Shown piece after piece: positions 1 through 38,536 of a stretch of DNA of 64,000 nt (the first letter of the stretch is position 1; every line of letters begins with the position of its first letter). A model generated the notes under the pieces. That model had not been told where the DNA came from. It did no database searches and saw nothing but the letters and a program-made list of their open reading frames with translations. The position numbers and the translations under genes are program-made. The stretch comes from Megalobrama amblycephala. Taxonomy: Eukaryota; Chordata; Actinopteri; Cypriniformes; Xenocyprididae. The DNA is taken from assembly GCF_018812025.1 (NCBI RefSeq), contig NC_063052.1, forward strand, positions 31,201,951-31,265,950. Reading direction: 5' to 3'.

Positions 1-1369
1 TTCGTCATGTCCTGCCCCAATAAAGACGTAACTTTACATGAATTAAATAAAACAGACATGAATGAGTGCATGTTGAAAATAAAAGCGCTGAATTTAATTC
101 TCTATCTGTTGTATTTGCTCACCATTAGTCTAGAAGAAAAAGTTCGTTCATATTGCTTAGCAACTGACGGATGATCAGGAGGCTTAAGCACGGCCACTGT
201 ACTGAATGAAACTTTTGACAAGATTATCTTGTTTAAACACCCTAGATTATATTATCATTTACTACATAACAATTATTTCGCTAATACACATATAAATATA
301 GCCTACCGCCTTGTGGAAATTAATTATTTATTATCTCCATGCGCGATCGCGGTTGATTAAGTTATAGTCAAACAGCACTTTGTCAGTTGGCATCCACCAA
401 TATGTTATAATCATTTTTGTGCTTTATTTTTTTACCTCAAAGCTTTTATTTTAAAACAGAGACACTTAGTAACAGTGCACTTTAATTTTTTGGACTCAGA
501 CCCCTCTATTTATTTGTGTATAAATATAAAGGTTTTTTTTTTTTGTATGCAAGGAGGGAGTGATTGTTATAAATAAAATGGTTTGTTCAGCTCATTTGTG
601 TTGTAATAATTGTCAAAAACAGAAGTATAACAGTAAATAAATATCGGTTCTGCATATCGGTTATCAGGTACATAAACATGCAAATAATCGGTATCGGTTA
701 TAAAAAATCAATATCGGTCGATCACTAATCGGTTCATCCCTAAAAACCGCAATAACTCATTATGCATTAGAAATCTTGACTTCTGCCCTAACTAGAGAAG
801 TAACTATGTCCAATCTGTGAATGGTCTGCGAATTGTTTTTCGAGTCAAATAATTGCATTGAATTGGTTGATCCAGTTCACAAAAGGCAGTCTGAATGATT
901 CATTCATGAATCGGACTGATCCGGTTTCTGAGTTCAACTGACAATCCCTATTCTTTGCAGTTGCATGAATAAAATCAACCAGTGCAATTGTTCATATTTC
1001 TTTTTTTATGAGTGTTACAAAGAAAATAAGCCATCATACAGGTTTGGAACGACATGATGTAAATAAATGATGACTGAATCTTCTATTTTCAGTTTTAGTT
1101 GGTGTTTTGGCAGCAGAAGTCCCTTAAGAATGTTTCCATGAACAACGTGACAAACACACACACCCACACGATCGCTGTGATTTTCCTTTATATAAAGATG
1201 CAGATACACTGGTTCATTTTTCCTTTTTGTCATTTGTGAATAAGTATGTGAACTGATATTTCTGGTCTGTAACAAGTACAGACAGCTGAGAATATCTCCC
1301 CTAAGGGAGCACACAGGATCCTCGTGAACAACTCAAGCCAGATTTTTTTGTATATCTTTTGATTTTCAG
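1..1369. other. Upstream/intronic DNA 5' of cenpf start
   Basis: No supported gene. There are short decayed repeat fragments, for example a run of TATCGGT-like words at about 640-745 found in dispersed fish repeats. The short minus-strand reading frames near 1015-1530 lie across the 5' side of the cenpf exon and have no protein character. Confidence 0.5.
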
Positions 1370-1417
1370 CACTGGAAGATGATCAGCCAAGCTCTCAGTC
1401 TGTAAGCATCTGCAGAG

Positions 1418-27574
<26,157 letters not shown>

Positions 27575-28078
27575 TACTTGTACACACCTGATACCTCCTG
27601 TAGGTATTTATTATACATGCTCTGAAACACATGTTTGTTTAATGCATCTAGAGAAGCATTTGAAGTCATTTCCACTGGTTATACTAATATAATTCACATT
27701 TCATAACAGCATCATCTGTATTTGTTTTCAGGTTTCCATGCTGAAGGAATTTCACTGCCTCTTTAATCATAATGTAAGCGTCAATGGTGTCATCTGCTCG
27801 ACACGACACTCGAGAGGATCTGAGTGCTGCCCTGTCATGTGATGTAGAATTTGAAATTTTTCTCATCAGCTGAAAGGCGATGCCTTATTGTGCATATTGA
27901 TGTCATATAGTTTTGTTTGAGCAGTGGAGCCGTTTACAAAGCTTTGAAATGCCAATGTAATATATTTTTGTTTGCGTAAAAGTGGTGATAGCCCCTCTTT
28001 TAGAAACTTGAATTCTGTGAATAGCCTTATTTATTGACACACTTTTTGAAGACTTGCCTTTGTGCACTACTGTGAGAG

Positions 28079-28153
<75 letters not shown>

Positions 28154-28460
28154 TATGACTCAGATCAACCTGAGACTGTTTCCGTTCCTTGTATGGTGAT
28201 TCACTGTCAGACTGTTTCTTTCTCTCTCTGTCATCTAACAGCTTTATAACGCACAGTGGAGTATTTATATCATTGTCCGTTTGTAATGAAGCATTTGAGG
28301 AATGGATACGTTTTTGATTAGATTAATGTTTATCTGATTCACTGTCATGTGTATATTTTGTGTGTAAGTTTGCTGTAATGTGTTTCTTCTATCAAATGGT
28401 TTATAGGATTTTCAGTTTGGAATATTTACATTTATTAAACGTAAATGAAATCCAAATGTC
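27575..28460 (+). other. cenpf: Probable cenpf 3' UTR
   Basis: This AT-rich, largely non-repetitive sequence follows the stop codon. It contains a long GT microsatellite (28084-28152) and ends near an ATTAAA variant poly(A) signal at 28434-28439. The end point is inferred from that hexamer only. Confidence 0.5.
28084..28152. repeat. (GT)n microsatellite
   Basis: About 34 GT units in the probable cenpf 3' UTR. Confidence 0.95.
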
Positions 28461-28491
28461 TGTTGATTTTTATTTATTTATTTTTTTTACC

Positions 28492-28504
28492 CCCCCCCCC
28501 CCCC
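28492..28504. repeat. Poly(C) tract
   Basis: A 13-bp run of C follows a T-rich stretch, just past the probable cenpf poly(A) site. Confidence 0.9.
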
Positions 28505-28766
28505 AGGAATCTGTGCTTAATTTGGGTTTCTTTGGGTAATTTGTATGGCTCTTTGAAATGCTTCATTTTGATTGGCCAACCAAAGCATTCTATTAAATAT
28601 TTTTGAAATGACAGATAAACTGTATAATTTTAGTTATACACTATAATTTTCCACAAAGCTTGGCTTATTTTGTCTTGTATCCACTCTCTTCTCAGATTCA
28701 AATAATTTTGACTCGTTTCAATTTCATGTCTTTTTGATATTTGGTAAGTAGCCATATAATCAGCCA

Positions 28767-29306
28767 ATGGAAGCTTGTTTCCGCCATGAAGTAAAAAATA
28801 AAAAAAGGTTATTGCAACATTTTATTTCACAATTGACTTTTTTTTTCTTGCAATTTCGAGTTTGTATCTCACAATTCTAACTTTTTTTTTCTCAGATTTG
28901 CGAGATAAACACAATTGCGAGTTATAAAGTCAGAATCGTGTGATATAAAGTCGGAATTGCAAGTTATAGTCTGAATCGCGTGATATATTTATATCTTGCA
29001 ATTCTGACTTTTTCCTCGTAATTTTGAGTTTATATCTCGCATTTCTGACTTTTCTCTGAATTGTGAGGTATAAACTCACAATTGCGTGTTATAATGTCCA
29101 ATTGTGAGGGAAAAAAAGACGATTTTTTCGCAAATTTCTCACGAAATAGCTCGCATTTGGTAGAAAAAAGTCAGAATTGCAACTTTATCTTGAAATTCGG
29201 ACTTTATAACAAGCTATTCTGAGAAAAAGTCAGAATTGTGAAATTAAAAAGTCGCAATTACCTTTATTTTTTTTACTGTTATTTAGTAGCGGAAACTAGC
29301 TTCCAT
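28767..29306. mobile_element. Inverted-repeat element, ATGGAAGCTTGTTTCCGCC family
   Basis: The ends ATGGAAGCTTGTTTCCGCC and GCGGAAACTAGCTTCCAT are inverse. The inside is a mosaic of CAGAATTGCGAGTTATAA-like words in both orientations. A tiny derivative is at 48819-48940 and an inner fragment at about 60955-61250. Confidence 0.72.
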
Positions 29307-29495
29307 AAATAGCGAGTCATTATTGCAAATTACACACAAATTTAGTCAGCTTTGCTTTATTTTTTTAGTGAGGTTTTTCATTTTTTTTTTGTGAAATCAT
29401 TTATTTGCGGATCTTTTATTTGTGAATTTGAAACCACTTTTACCCCATACTTTTGTTACATTGCATATTATTTTACATCAGATTTTTAAGATTAA

Positions 29496-30477
29496 AGGTG
29501 CCCTAGATTATGTTTTTAAAAGATGTAATATAAGTCTAAGGTGTCCCCTGAATGTGTCTGTGAAGTTTCAGCTCAAAATACCCCATAGATTTTTTTTTTT
29601 TTATTGATTTTTTTTTTAACTGCCTATTTTGAGGCATCATTATAAACGCGCCGATTTTATGCTGCGGCCCCTTTAAATCCCGTGCTCTCCACCCACAGAG
29701 CTTGCGCTTGCCTTAAACAGTGCCTTAACAAAGTTTACACAGCTAATATAACCCTCAAAATGGATCTTTACAAAGTGTTCGTCATGCATGCGGCATGCAT
29801 GCGTCGGATTATGTGAGTATTGTATACTGTTATATTGTTTACTTCTGATTTTGAATGAGTTTGATAGTGCTCCGTGGCTAACGGCTAATGCTACACTGTT
29901 GGAGAGATTTATAAAGAATGAAGTTGTGTTTATGAATTATACAGACTGCAAGTGTTTAAAAATGAAAATAGCGACGGCTCTCTTGTCTCCGTGAATACAG
30001 TAATAACCGATGGTAACTTTAACCACATTTAACAGTACATTAGCAACATGCTAACGAAACATTTAGAAAGACAGTTTACAAATATCACTAAAAATATCAT
30101 GTTATCATGGATCATGTCAGTTATTATTGCTCCATCTGCCATTTTTCACTATTGTTCTTGCTTGCTTACCTAGTCTGATGATTTGGTTGTGCACAGATCC
30201 AGACGTTAATACTGGCTGCCCTTGTCTAATGCCTTTTATAATGTTGGAAACGTGGGCTGGCATATGCAAATATTGGGGGCGTACACCCCGACTGTTACGT
30301 AACAGTTGTTGTTATGTTGAGATTCGCCTGTTCTTTGGAGGTCTTTTAAACAAATGAGATTTATATAAGAAGGAGGAAACAATGGAGTTTGAGACTCACT
30401 GTATGTCATTTCCATGTACTGAACTCTTGTTATTTAACTATGCCAAGATAAATTCAATTTTTCATTCGAGGGCACCT
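29496..30477 (-). mobile_element. AGGTGCCCTAGA element, copy 2 (reverse)
   Basis: TTAA at 29492-29495 and 30478-30481. Reverse orientation relative to copy 1. The palindrome core TTACGTAA is at 30295-30302. It lies between cenpf and kcnk4. Confidence 0.85.
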
Positions 30478-30479
30478 TT

Positions 30480-31640
30480 AATGTGCAGCAGATCTATATG
30501 CAGCCTTTTTAAACAAAGTGGATTCAGTGCTTAGTTAAGTATAAGCGACCGTTATCCAATCTAATCAGTCATTTAGAGAGTTGAGTACAACACTTCGGCT
30601 CTCTGTATTTTTAAAGACTCCGTTTGTGTCTTTTGGCTGAACAGGTTGTTCGAAGAGTCTGTTAAGTCTAGACTGGATGCTTTTCTCAACTTCACAACAT
30701 TTCTATTCATCTATAAAAAAAAACCCTGCTTTGATCACAAATAATGTTAAATTACAACCTGTTTTGCAGAATAATGTAATAGATTCAGATAACTCATGAA
30801 CATGGTGTTATGCACTTGTGTTTTCAAAAGCGAAATGTTAGTCATTGTTGGAGCAGAAATCAAAGGCATATCTAGTGATGTGATATCCCATATCAGAGCT
30901 TTTAAAGGATTTAAAGGCCATTTTGGTCTTTACATCAGCTCGGTCAGGGAGTTCTGTTTATTCTCTCTTGAACTTTGGCTGGACTCAGAGGGCCCACTGC
31001 GGTCCTTACAGTGAATGTTTTGAATTCTGAGCTTTCATGTCTGATGTTGATTTACCATTGCGCTTCTGTCCACGGATGACAGACGTCTAGTCCATTCAGT
31101 GCTGGGTCATCACCATGGTCAGTGGCTGACATCATTAATTAGGTATGAGCATAGGCGTAATTTGGGGGTGGGACACTTTTTTCCAAGGTTAATATTGTCC
31201 CCACCACTTTTTGAAACCTCTCGCGGCATGGACGTACCAACAAAAGAGACATCTCCAGTTGATTAGCAATTCGTTCGTTTGAGTTAAACGAGTCGATCTG
31301 ATGCTGGAATGTGTTGTTTTAGAAATGCCGAGTGCTTGTGCACTGTGCTGTCTTCACACAGACTAACTCTTCTCGTTCTGGTGGAAAAAAGTGCTTACAA
31401 ACGTGTCTCTGCTCTTGATATTCAATCACTGATGAGCATCTCTGGTTTTAATGAGAAAAAAATAAATAAATAAACGTCTGGATTAGAACCCAGAACCTCT
31501 GGCACACTTAAAAATTCTACCACCAGTCCATTAGGACACACAGATCATTGATGTAAATACTCAGGAGACATTTACCCTATTAGAAGATGCAAGGATGAAA
31601 CTATCACTTTAAACATGAGTTCTATATGTTTTTTAATTAA
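30480..31640. other. Intergenic DNA between cenpf and kcnk4
   Basis: No gene supported. Reading from the minus strand, 31470-31545 has a tRNA-like look: a GGTTCTGGGTTCTAATCC box-B-like run behind a box-A-like run. It may be a decayed tRNA-derived SINE head, weak. Confidence 0.35.
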
Positions 31641-33180
31641 AGGAGTCATGAATTGAGAATTCAACTTTTCCTTGTGCTTTTCATATATAAGAGGTCATCA
31701 TACTATAAGAATATCCTGTACGTTTCAGAACTGAAAACTTCCTTGTTAGTTCAATAAAAGCTTTTATTGACACCAGACCCAGTGAACGAAATGTGCATAT
31801 CTGTGTCATAGATAGGTGAAACGCCGTCTCCACAGAAGAAAACACTGGCGTGTTAGTGAGATGACGAGGAGTAAAGAGCGATACAGGACAAAAATAACAT
31901 TATCTTACAAAGGATCCTAATGCTAGGAATATGGTTATTTATTTTCAACAATGTTATCACGATTTCACTGTGGATTCTTTGGTAAATCAATCGCATTTCG
32001 GCGCAGGCTTTGCAAACAGACTTTTACAATATGAACTCGACAGTAATGCAACAACTGTGTTCATTCTAATGCCTGATTTGATTTGTAATGATTCATGTAC
32101 AGTCAGATGTCCTTTGTCTATACAGTAATTCAAACCAGTGACTAAACGGTTCACTTCACGTTGTTTCTCTTAGTAGGATGAAAATAATCTGTTATTTAAA
32201 CTGTGATTAAATTATATAAAGAAAGCAATCAAAGAACGCTGCCTTTACAATCGCTAAAGCTGTCAATCAAACACCGCAAGTTTATCAGTGAGTTCTGGAC
32301 TCGTGCCAAAACTCCCGTTTTATTCAAGACATCTCTTAGTTGCATTGCGTTTGCACTGTTATGATGAAAGCGTTTGTTAGTGTGCAGAAATTGAGTTGCA
32401 ATGATGAGATCACTGCTTTCATGTACTCAACAACATGTCTGTGATCAGCTACAACCTTTCATGCCACAACATAAATATAATGCCATAGATCTAAATGTAA
32501 TGCTCTAATCAGCACTTTTCATGATTAGTTAACCTTGAGAGCTGTAACAGTAAAAATGTGCTAAAAGTTTTGGAGAGTGTAATACTTAGCTATTTCAAAT
32601 GGAAAGATGTTAGCCAATCACAGCAGTGGGCGTTTACACTGAAGTCTCACAGCAGACACGCCCCTTAAAGCAGAACTAAGTAACTTTTTTACCTTCATAA
32701 ATAGTTTTCTAAGTCCTTACGATGGTTAATTGACTTGTAGTGGTGTGTTTGAGGCGTGCACTAACATCCTCTGGCACGTCTACGTCAGAATACAGCACTT
32801 GCAAGTTGAGCTGCATCGACCCGACACGTTCACGCGAGAGTGACAAAAATTCAAAAACAATGTATATATTATGACTTTATAAGACAATTTCGAAATTACC
32901 CACCTCCTCTTTCTTGCACTGTATTTGCAAAATTACTGCGCTGGTGAGCGTTGTAGTCGTTGTAGTCCAGAGCTGCGCTTGGAGTATTTACGACAGTGTG
33001 ATTCACTGAAGGAACCTGTAGGGGGAGCTTCGCAAATCTTAATGAGTTCCGCTTTAAAACAGAGCGTTCAAATCAGAGGGCTAAAATCAGGGTATAAAAC
33101 GCCTTTTATTTCTAAATTATGACAATTTTTTGATGTAAAAAGCATACTAACATTATAAAACAATGCAGTTCATGACCCCT
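31641..33180. mobile_element. 1.5-kb TTAA-flanked element, AGGAGTCATGAA family
   Basis: TTAA at 31637-31640 and 33181-33184 flanks ends AGGAGTCATGAATTG and CAGTTCATGACCCCT. A second element is nested at 32669-33053. No transposase frame found. Confidence 0.75.
32669..33053. mobile_element. Nested TTAA-flanked element, AGCAGAACTAAG family
   Basis: TTAA at 32665-32668 and 33054-33057 flanks ends AGCAGAACTAAG and GAGTTCCGCT. Inserted inside the 31641-33180 element, so it is younger than that copy. Confidence 0.65.
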
Positions 33181-33604
33181 TTAAAGCTGAAGTTTTGCCT
33201 CTTTCTCGCCATCTCTGTTTGAAACCTGCAATTGCAGTTATTTGCTGAATTTTTATCTTTATGTGGGTTGTGCATCGCGGATAAATCTAATCTTTGCTGT
33301 CAGTCACCACATCAGTGAAACTGTACTTTGGAATCACAGATTCTACGTATGACCAAAATAATAATTTTCACTGGAAAATGTCATTTGAACAAGTAAGTAA
33401 CATGTCTGCCACTTTTGTTCTGACCAACTGAGAAAAAAATCATTATTGTGCTGTCAATGGTGATTAAATCTAACGATTGTTTGAACCTTTCTGCATTACA
33501 ATCCGGCATCAAAATGATAAGTTTAATTATTGCAGCTGCTGTGAGAAAAGCTATAAATGATCCGTCACCTGCAGCATCCTCCACATGCCATATAGCCTAC
33601 TCGC

Positions 33605-33730
33605 TGGGACTCGTTTACTTATGTAAACGTGACGTAATGACGCAAAGATGAAAGGCTGCATGCTCGAAATTTCCCGCGGAAACCCACCAGTACACATTAT
33701 TACAAGCTTACCGTTGTGAAGCGGGCTAAG
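33605..33730 (+). promoter_or_regulatory. kcnk4: Candidate kcnk4 promoter and first leader exon
   Basis: Compact motif cluster: the forkhead-like palindrome GTTTACTTATGTAAAC (33613-33628), a CRE half-site type TGACGTAA (33630-33637) and the E2F-like TTTCCCGCGGAAA (33670-33682). These are followed by a strong donor CTAAG|GTAAGG after 33730. Position and orientation fit a first non-coding exon of kcnk4. No transcript evidence is available. Confidence 0.35.
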
Positions 33731-34296
33731 GTAAGGAGATAGTTTTGAACACTGGCTGGTTATGTTCTTTTTTTAAAACAAAAATGTTACGGCCTGCCAC
33801 TTTATTAAAAGTAATAATGAAATTGATTTCAGGACATCGTAATGTTATTTTATTTGTGCATTTATTATTGCACATTTCTGGTGTTAATTATTACATTTTA
33901 AAAAAAAAAAATTAGGTGGTATATTTACAATATAACAATGCCTCTCGATTCCACACGGCTGCAAGCTGCATTGACCAATCAGCATCCAGGATTATAATAC
34001 GTGAAACTTGACTTGCATTCCTCATAACAACAAAGAACACTTTCCAATCCGTTCGAGTTTTTTTAGACTTTGGAGCCTATAATATGCAATATTATAAAAT
34101 CACGATATAACCCCAATGGTTTATATACAAAGAAGAGATGAAAGAAGAGAGAAGAGTGCTCAAGAAAAATGTTTTAAACTATTGAAACCGATGAATAAAC
34201 TGTCAGCTTTCATGTGTGCCTCTGCCAAACAGACCTCTCTCCTCCCCTCCTCTCCTCTCGGTCTCTTCCCTGCTCTTTTTCTTCTCATGTTGGCAG

Positions 34297-34406
34297 GTTC
34301 ACGTAAGTCTTGGGAATGGGGAAAGTCCTGTATCCTCCTCACAGTGGTCTGCTGGAGAAAGGGAACTCCTCACCGTCACCCGCTCCCGACGGAACCGCGC
34401 GCTGAG
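34297..34406 (+). other. kcnk4: Candidate kcnk4 5' leader exon
   Basis: A long pyrimidine tract and TTGGCAG acceptor, then 110 GC-richer bases, then donor CTGAG|GTAAGA. It contains a 29-codon upstream reading frame that starts MGKVLYPPHSGLLEKG and stops with TGA one base before the donor. That frame cannot join the channel frame, so a leader exon is the best reading. Confidence 0.4.
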
Positions 34407-35134
34407 GTAAGATAACATTCCCTCAACAACTTCACGTCTTATTCGTAAAGAATATAGATAGTGTGAAAGTTTATTATTTGATGTATTATTGGTTGAAGTA
34501 GGTCTGTTGGACTGCACTGGGTTTTAAACATCTGTTAAGTCAGTTATCTGTGATACCAAAGTCATTTTCATTTATTAAATAAAATATTTCAGCCTGATCT
34601 TTGGAGCAACATGCTTTTTTAAATTCCAAAAATAGATGTTTTGTTTTTATTTGTTATAACCAGCTATGTCTCCTTTGTAAGAGTCGTAACCATTCAATGT
34701 CCTTTGCAAATTAAATAAATAAATAAATAGAGATAATTTTATTTTTCAATTCCACAAAAAAAAATCTGTGCATATTTATGTGCATAATAAATGCAATATA
34801 AAACAGAACACAGTAAAATAAAACTAATGATTGCAAATACAGAGGGTGACAACATCATAATATACCATAATATACGGTAACCATGCATCTACAAAGCAAG
34901 TGAGAACCCTGGTGAGCATCAAGATCCTGTCAGAGCACCGTTGAACAATCTGTTTACATAGACCTTTGCCAGAAGTTCTGTTTCAATGGCGTCATGTGTT
35001 GTCTTCTCAGTACCTCTGTGCCTTCACCGCTCTCCTGTTATGTGTCTGGACTGGGTCAAGCCTCCTAAAGCTCAAAGCTGATCTAGAGTCAGTCTAAGGC
35101 TGTCTAAAGCATTTTCGAATATTATTTCTCACAG

Positions 35135-35255
35135 GTTTTTGTGCGGACCAGTGAAAGAGGGTGTACGGAGACAAGAGTATATAAACCACTACAGTAAACA
35201 GCTGATATGGAGGAGAAGGAGAAAACGGTGGATTTGGAAAAACTTATTTCATAAG
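35135..35255 (+). other. kcnk4: Candidate kcnk4 5' leader exon with in-frame stop
   Basis: Acceptor TTTCTCACAG, donor ATAAG|GTAAAT. It contains a 15-codon frame, MEEKEKTVDLEKLIS, ending TAA at 35252-35254. Joined to the exon starting at 37165, that TAA is in frame with the channel, which supports ATG 37206 as the first channel start. Confidence 0.4.
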
Positions 35256-35317
35256 GTAAATCATTAATCTCTGATTTCTATTACAATTACTGTGACCTTA
35301 GAAATATTGTTACTTAA

Positions 35318-35885
35318 AGGGGTAGTTCATCCAAAAATAAAAATGTCGTTCCACCTATAAGACTTTTGTTCATCTTTGGAACACAAATGAAGATGTTTTT
35401 GATGAAATCTGAGAGATTTCTGTCCCTCCATAGACAGCTACACAAACTGACACTTTGATGCTTCAAAAAGTTCATAAAGAGGTTGTAAAACTAATCCATA
35501 TGAATTAAGCGGTTTAGTCCAAATTTTCTGAAGAGACTCGTTGGCTTTATATAAAGAACAGATTTAATTTAGGCTTTTATTCACATATAAACATTCATTA
35601 ACTCACACATCAGTTGTGGTAAACAGAAGCTCAAGCATGTTCGCTTGACATGCGAGAACCAATGAGGTTCTTTCTTGTGTTGCGCAGCAAGAGTTTGTTG
35701 AGCTTATGTTTATGTTCGCTGATCAGTGTTTATACGTGAATAAAAGCCTAAATGGTCTATGGAGGGACAGAAATCTCTCAGATTTCATCAAAAAGATCTT
35801 CATTTGTGTTCCGAAGATGAACGAAAGACTTACGGGTTTGGAACGACATGAGGGTGAGTAAATAATGACTGGATTTTCATTTTTA
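35318..35885. mobile_element. Fold-back element, GGGGTAGTTCATCC variant
   Basis: TTAA at 35314-35317 then AGGGGTAGTTCATCC. The second half mirrors the first (GGAACGACATGAGGGTGAGT). The right terminus is truncated near 35885. Confidence 0.65.
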
Positions 35886-35949
35886 GAGGCCACTCTAAAA
35901 CATAAATGAATGTCATGGCAATAGAAAACAAAATAAAGGCTACATTTAA

Positions 35950-36896
35950 AGGTGCCCTAGAATTAAAAATTGAATTTATCTTGACATAGTTAAATAACAA
36001 GAGTTCAGTACATGGAAATGACATACAGTGAGTCTCAAACACAATTGTTTCCTCCTTCTTATATAAATCTCATTTGTTTAAAAGACCTCCGAGGAACAGG
36101 CGAATCTCAACATAACACCGACTGTTACATAACAGTTGGGATCATTAATATGTACGCCCCCAATATTTGCATATGCCAGCCCATGTTCAAGCATTAGACA
36201 AGGGCAGGACGTCTGGATCTGTGCACAGCTGAATCATCAGACTAGGTAAGCAAGCAAAGACAATAGCGAAAAATGGCAGATGGAGCAATAATAACTGACA
36301 TGATCCTTGATGATATGATATTTTTAGTGATATTTGTGAATTGTCTTTCTAAATGTTTCGTTAACATGTTGCTAATGTACTGTTAAATGTGGATAAAGTT
36401 ACCATCATTTCTTACTGTATTCACGGAGACAAGACTGTCGTTATTTTCATTTTTTAAACACTTGCAGTCTGTATAATTCATAAACAACTTCATTCTTTAT
36501 AAATCTCTCCAACAGTGTGTAATGTTAGCTTTAGCCACGGAGCACCATCAAACTCATTCAGAATCAAATGTAAACATCCAAATAAACACTGTACTTACGC
36601 GATTAGACATGCTCTATGACAAACACTTTGTAAAGAACAATTTTGAGGGTTATATTAGCTATGTGAACTTTGTTTATGCTGTTAAAGGCAAGCGCGAGCT
36701 CCGTGGGTGGGGAGCGTGAGCATTTAAAGGGGCCGCAGCCTAAATCGGCTCATATTTAATGATGCCCCAAAATAGGCAGTTTAAAAAATTAATTAAAAAA
36801 AATCTATGGGGTTTTTTGAGCTGAAACTTCACAGACACATTCAGGGGACACCTTAGACTTATATTACATCTTTTAAAAAGACGTTCTACGGCACCT
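35950..36896 (+). mobile_element. AGGTGCCCTAGA element, copy 3
   Basis: TTAA at 35946-35949; the right flank has decayed to TTCAA. The central palindrome is mutated to TTACATAA at 36125-36132. Located just upstream of the first kcnk4 coding exon. Confidence 0.82.
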
Positions 36897-37164
36897 TCAA
36901 CACTTTTCAAGATGAACATTTCACAAAAAAGATCAACGTCAAATGTCACTTATGTCACTTGTTTAATATTTTGTTATCTAGTGCAATGACATTCAGATAC
37001 TTGAATTGTGATATACTTTTGAGTGGCTCTTTTGAGTGGCTACTTTTGTCATGATAACCAGAAATAATGTCATTATTGTGACCATTTCCCTTGACGTTCT
37101 TCTCTTCGCTCCACCTAACCTGATGGACACATGATGTCAGTGTTTCCAAAACATTCATCCACAG

Positions 37165-37394
37165 TATGCGGCATCTTGTTTGACGTCGCCCAGCACCCCA
37201 TAGCCATGCGGTACTCAAAACTGTTGACCATCCTGGCAGCCGTGCTGCTGTATTTGGTGTTGGGGGCTCTGGTGTTCGGCTGGCTGGAGTCCTCCAGGGA
37301 GGAATGGGCTCACCGCGAGCTGCTGACGTCTCAAATGGCTTTCCTACAGAACCACAGCTGCGTCACACTTTACAGCCTGAGAGAGTTCATGGAG
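37165..37394 (+). CDS. kcnk4: kcnk4 first coding exon (coding 37206-37394)
   Basis: Acceptor TCATCCACAG, 41 bases of leader, ATG at 37206 in TAGCCATGC. It codes TM1 and the start of the cap, ending SLREFME. The donor GAG|GTCATT is weak but matches the position of this intron in the family. The frame stays open 5' to the acceptor, so an N-terminal extension is possible if another leader exon is used. Confidence 0.8.
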
Positions 37395-38020
37395 GTCATT
37401 ATGAATGCAGAGAAAATCAGTCAACTTTTCATTTAAATTGACAGTAGTAGAATTTTGCATTGAGGTTAAAGAGAGAGTTCACCCAAAAAATGAAAATTCT
37501 GTCATCACTTATATCCAAACCATATGAATTTCTTTCTTCTGCTGAACACAAAAGAATGTTGGTAATCAAACAGTTGACGGTAGCCATTGACTTCCATAGT
37601 ATTTTTTCCCTACTATTGAAGTCAATGGGTACCGTCAACTATTTGATTACCAACATTCTGTAAAATATCTTCTTTTGTGTTCAACAAAGAAAGAAACTTT
37701 TTTTTCAGGTTTGGAACAACTTGTGAGAAAATGATGACAGAATTTTAATTTTTGGGTGAACTATCCCTTTAACAGTGAAATATATTTTACGGTATTATTC
37801 TGTTAGTTAATAAAAATACAGTTTTCATTGTTTGCTCATATTAGTTCACAGTGCATTAACCTATTTTAACAAATACAACTTTTGATTTTAAACATGTATT
37901 AGTAAATGTTGAAATTAACAATAACTTGGATTAATAAATGCTCTAGAAGTATTGTTCATTCTTAGTTCATGTTAACTAATCTTAACAAATAAAACCTTAT
38001 TGTAAATTGTTACTGAATAG

Positions 38021-38088
<68 letters not shown>

Positions 38089-38452
38089 ATAGTCAAACCA
38101 TAATGTATTCAGACACCTTGAACATTTCATTCATTAATACAGTTTATTCAATACAGTTTAAAAAATGGTAAAAATATATGACAAGATCTCACAGTTAAAC
38201 TGTGTCTTAATTATAAACCATGTCTTAATTATGTCAGATAACACTTAAGCAAAACATGGTCAGGTCAAAGTGTCTGAATAATTTTTGCTCCCAAATGTTA
38301 TCAATTTTACTGTTAGTCCACTGTATGAAGAATTTTTAGGTATATGTCACAGTTTACTTTATTTTGCTATCCTGACTTACATAAATGAACTATAGTGTCC
38401 TGCACTCACTAGTAAACAAATTTATATCTAGTGTCTGAATAATTTTTGGTTT

Positions 38453-38536
<84 letters not shown>

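Noticed and set aside
31470..31545. Possible tRNA gene on the minus strand
   Set aside because: Box-like words are present but no four-stem cloverleaf could be drawn; at most a decayed SINE head.
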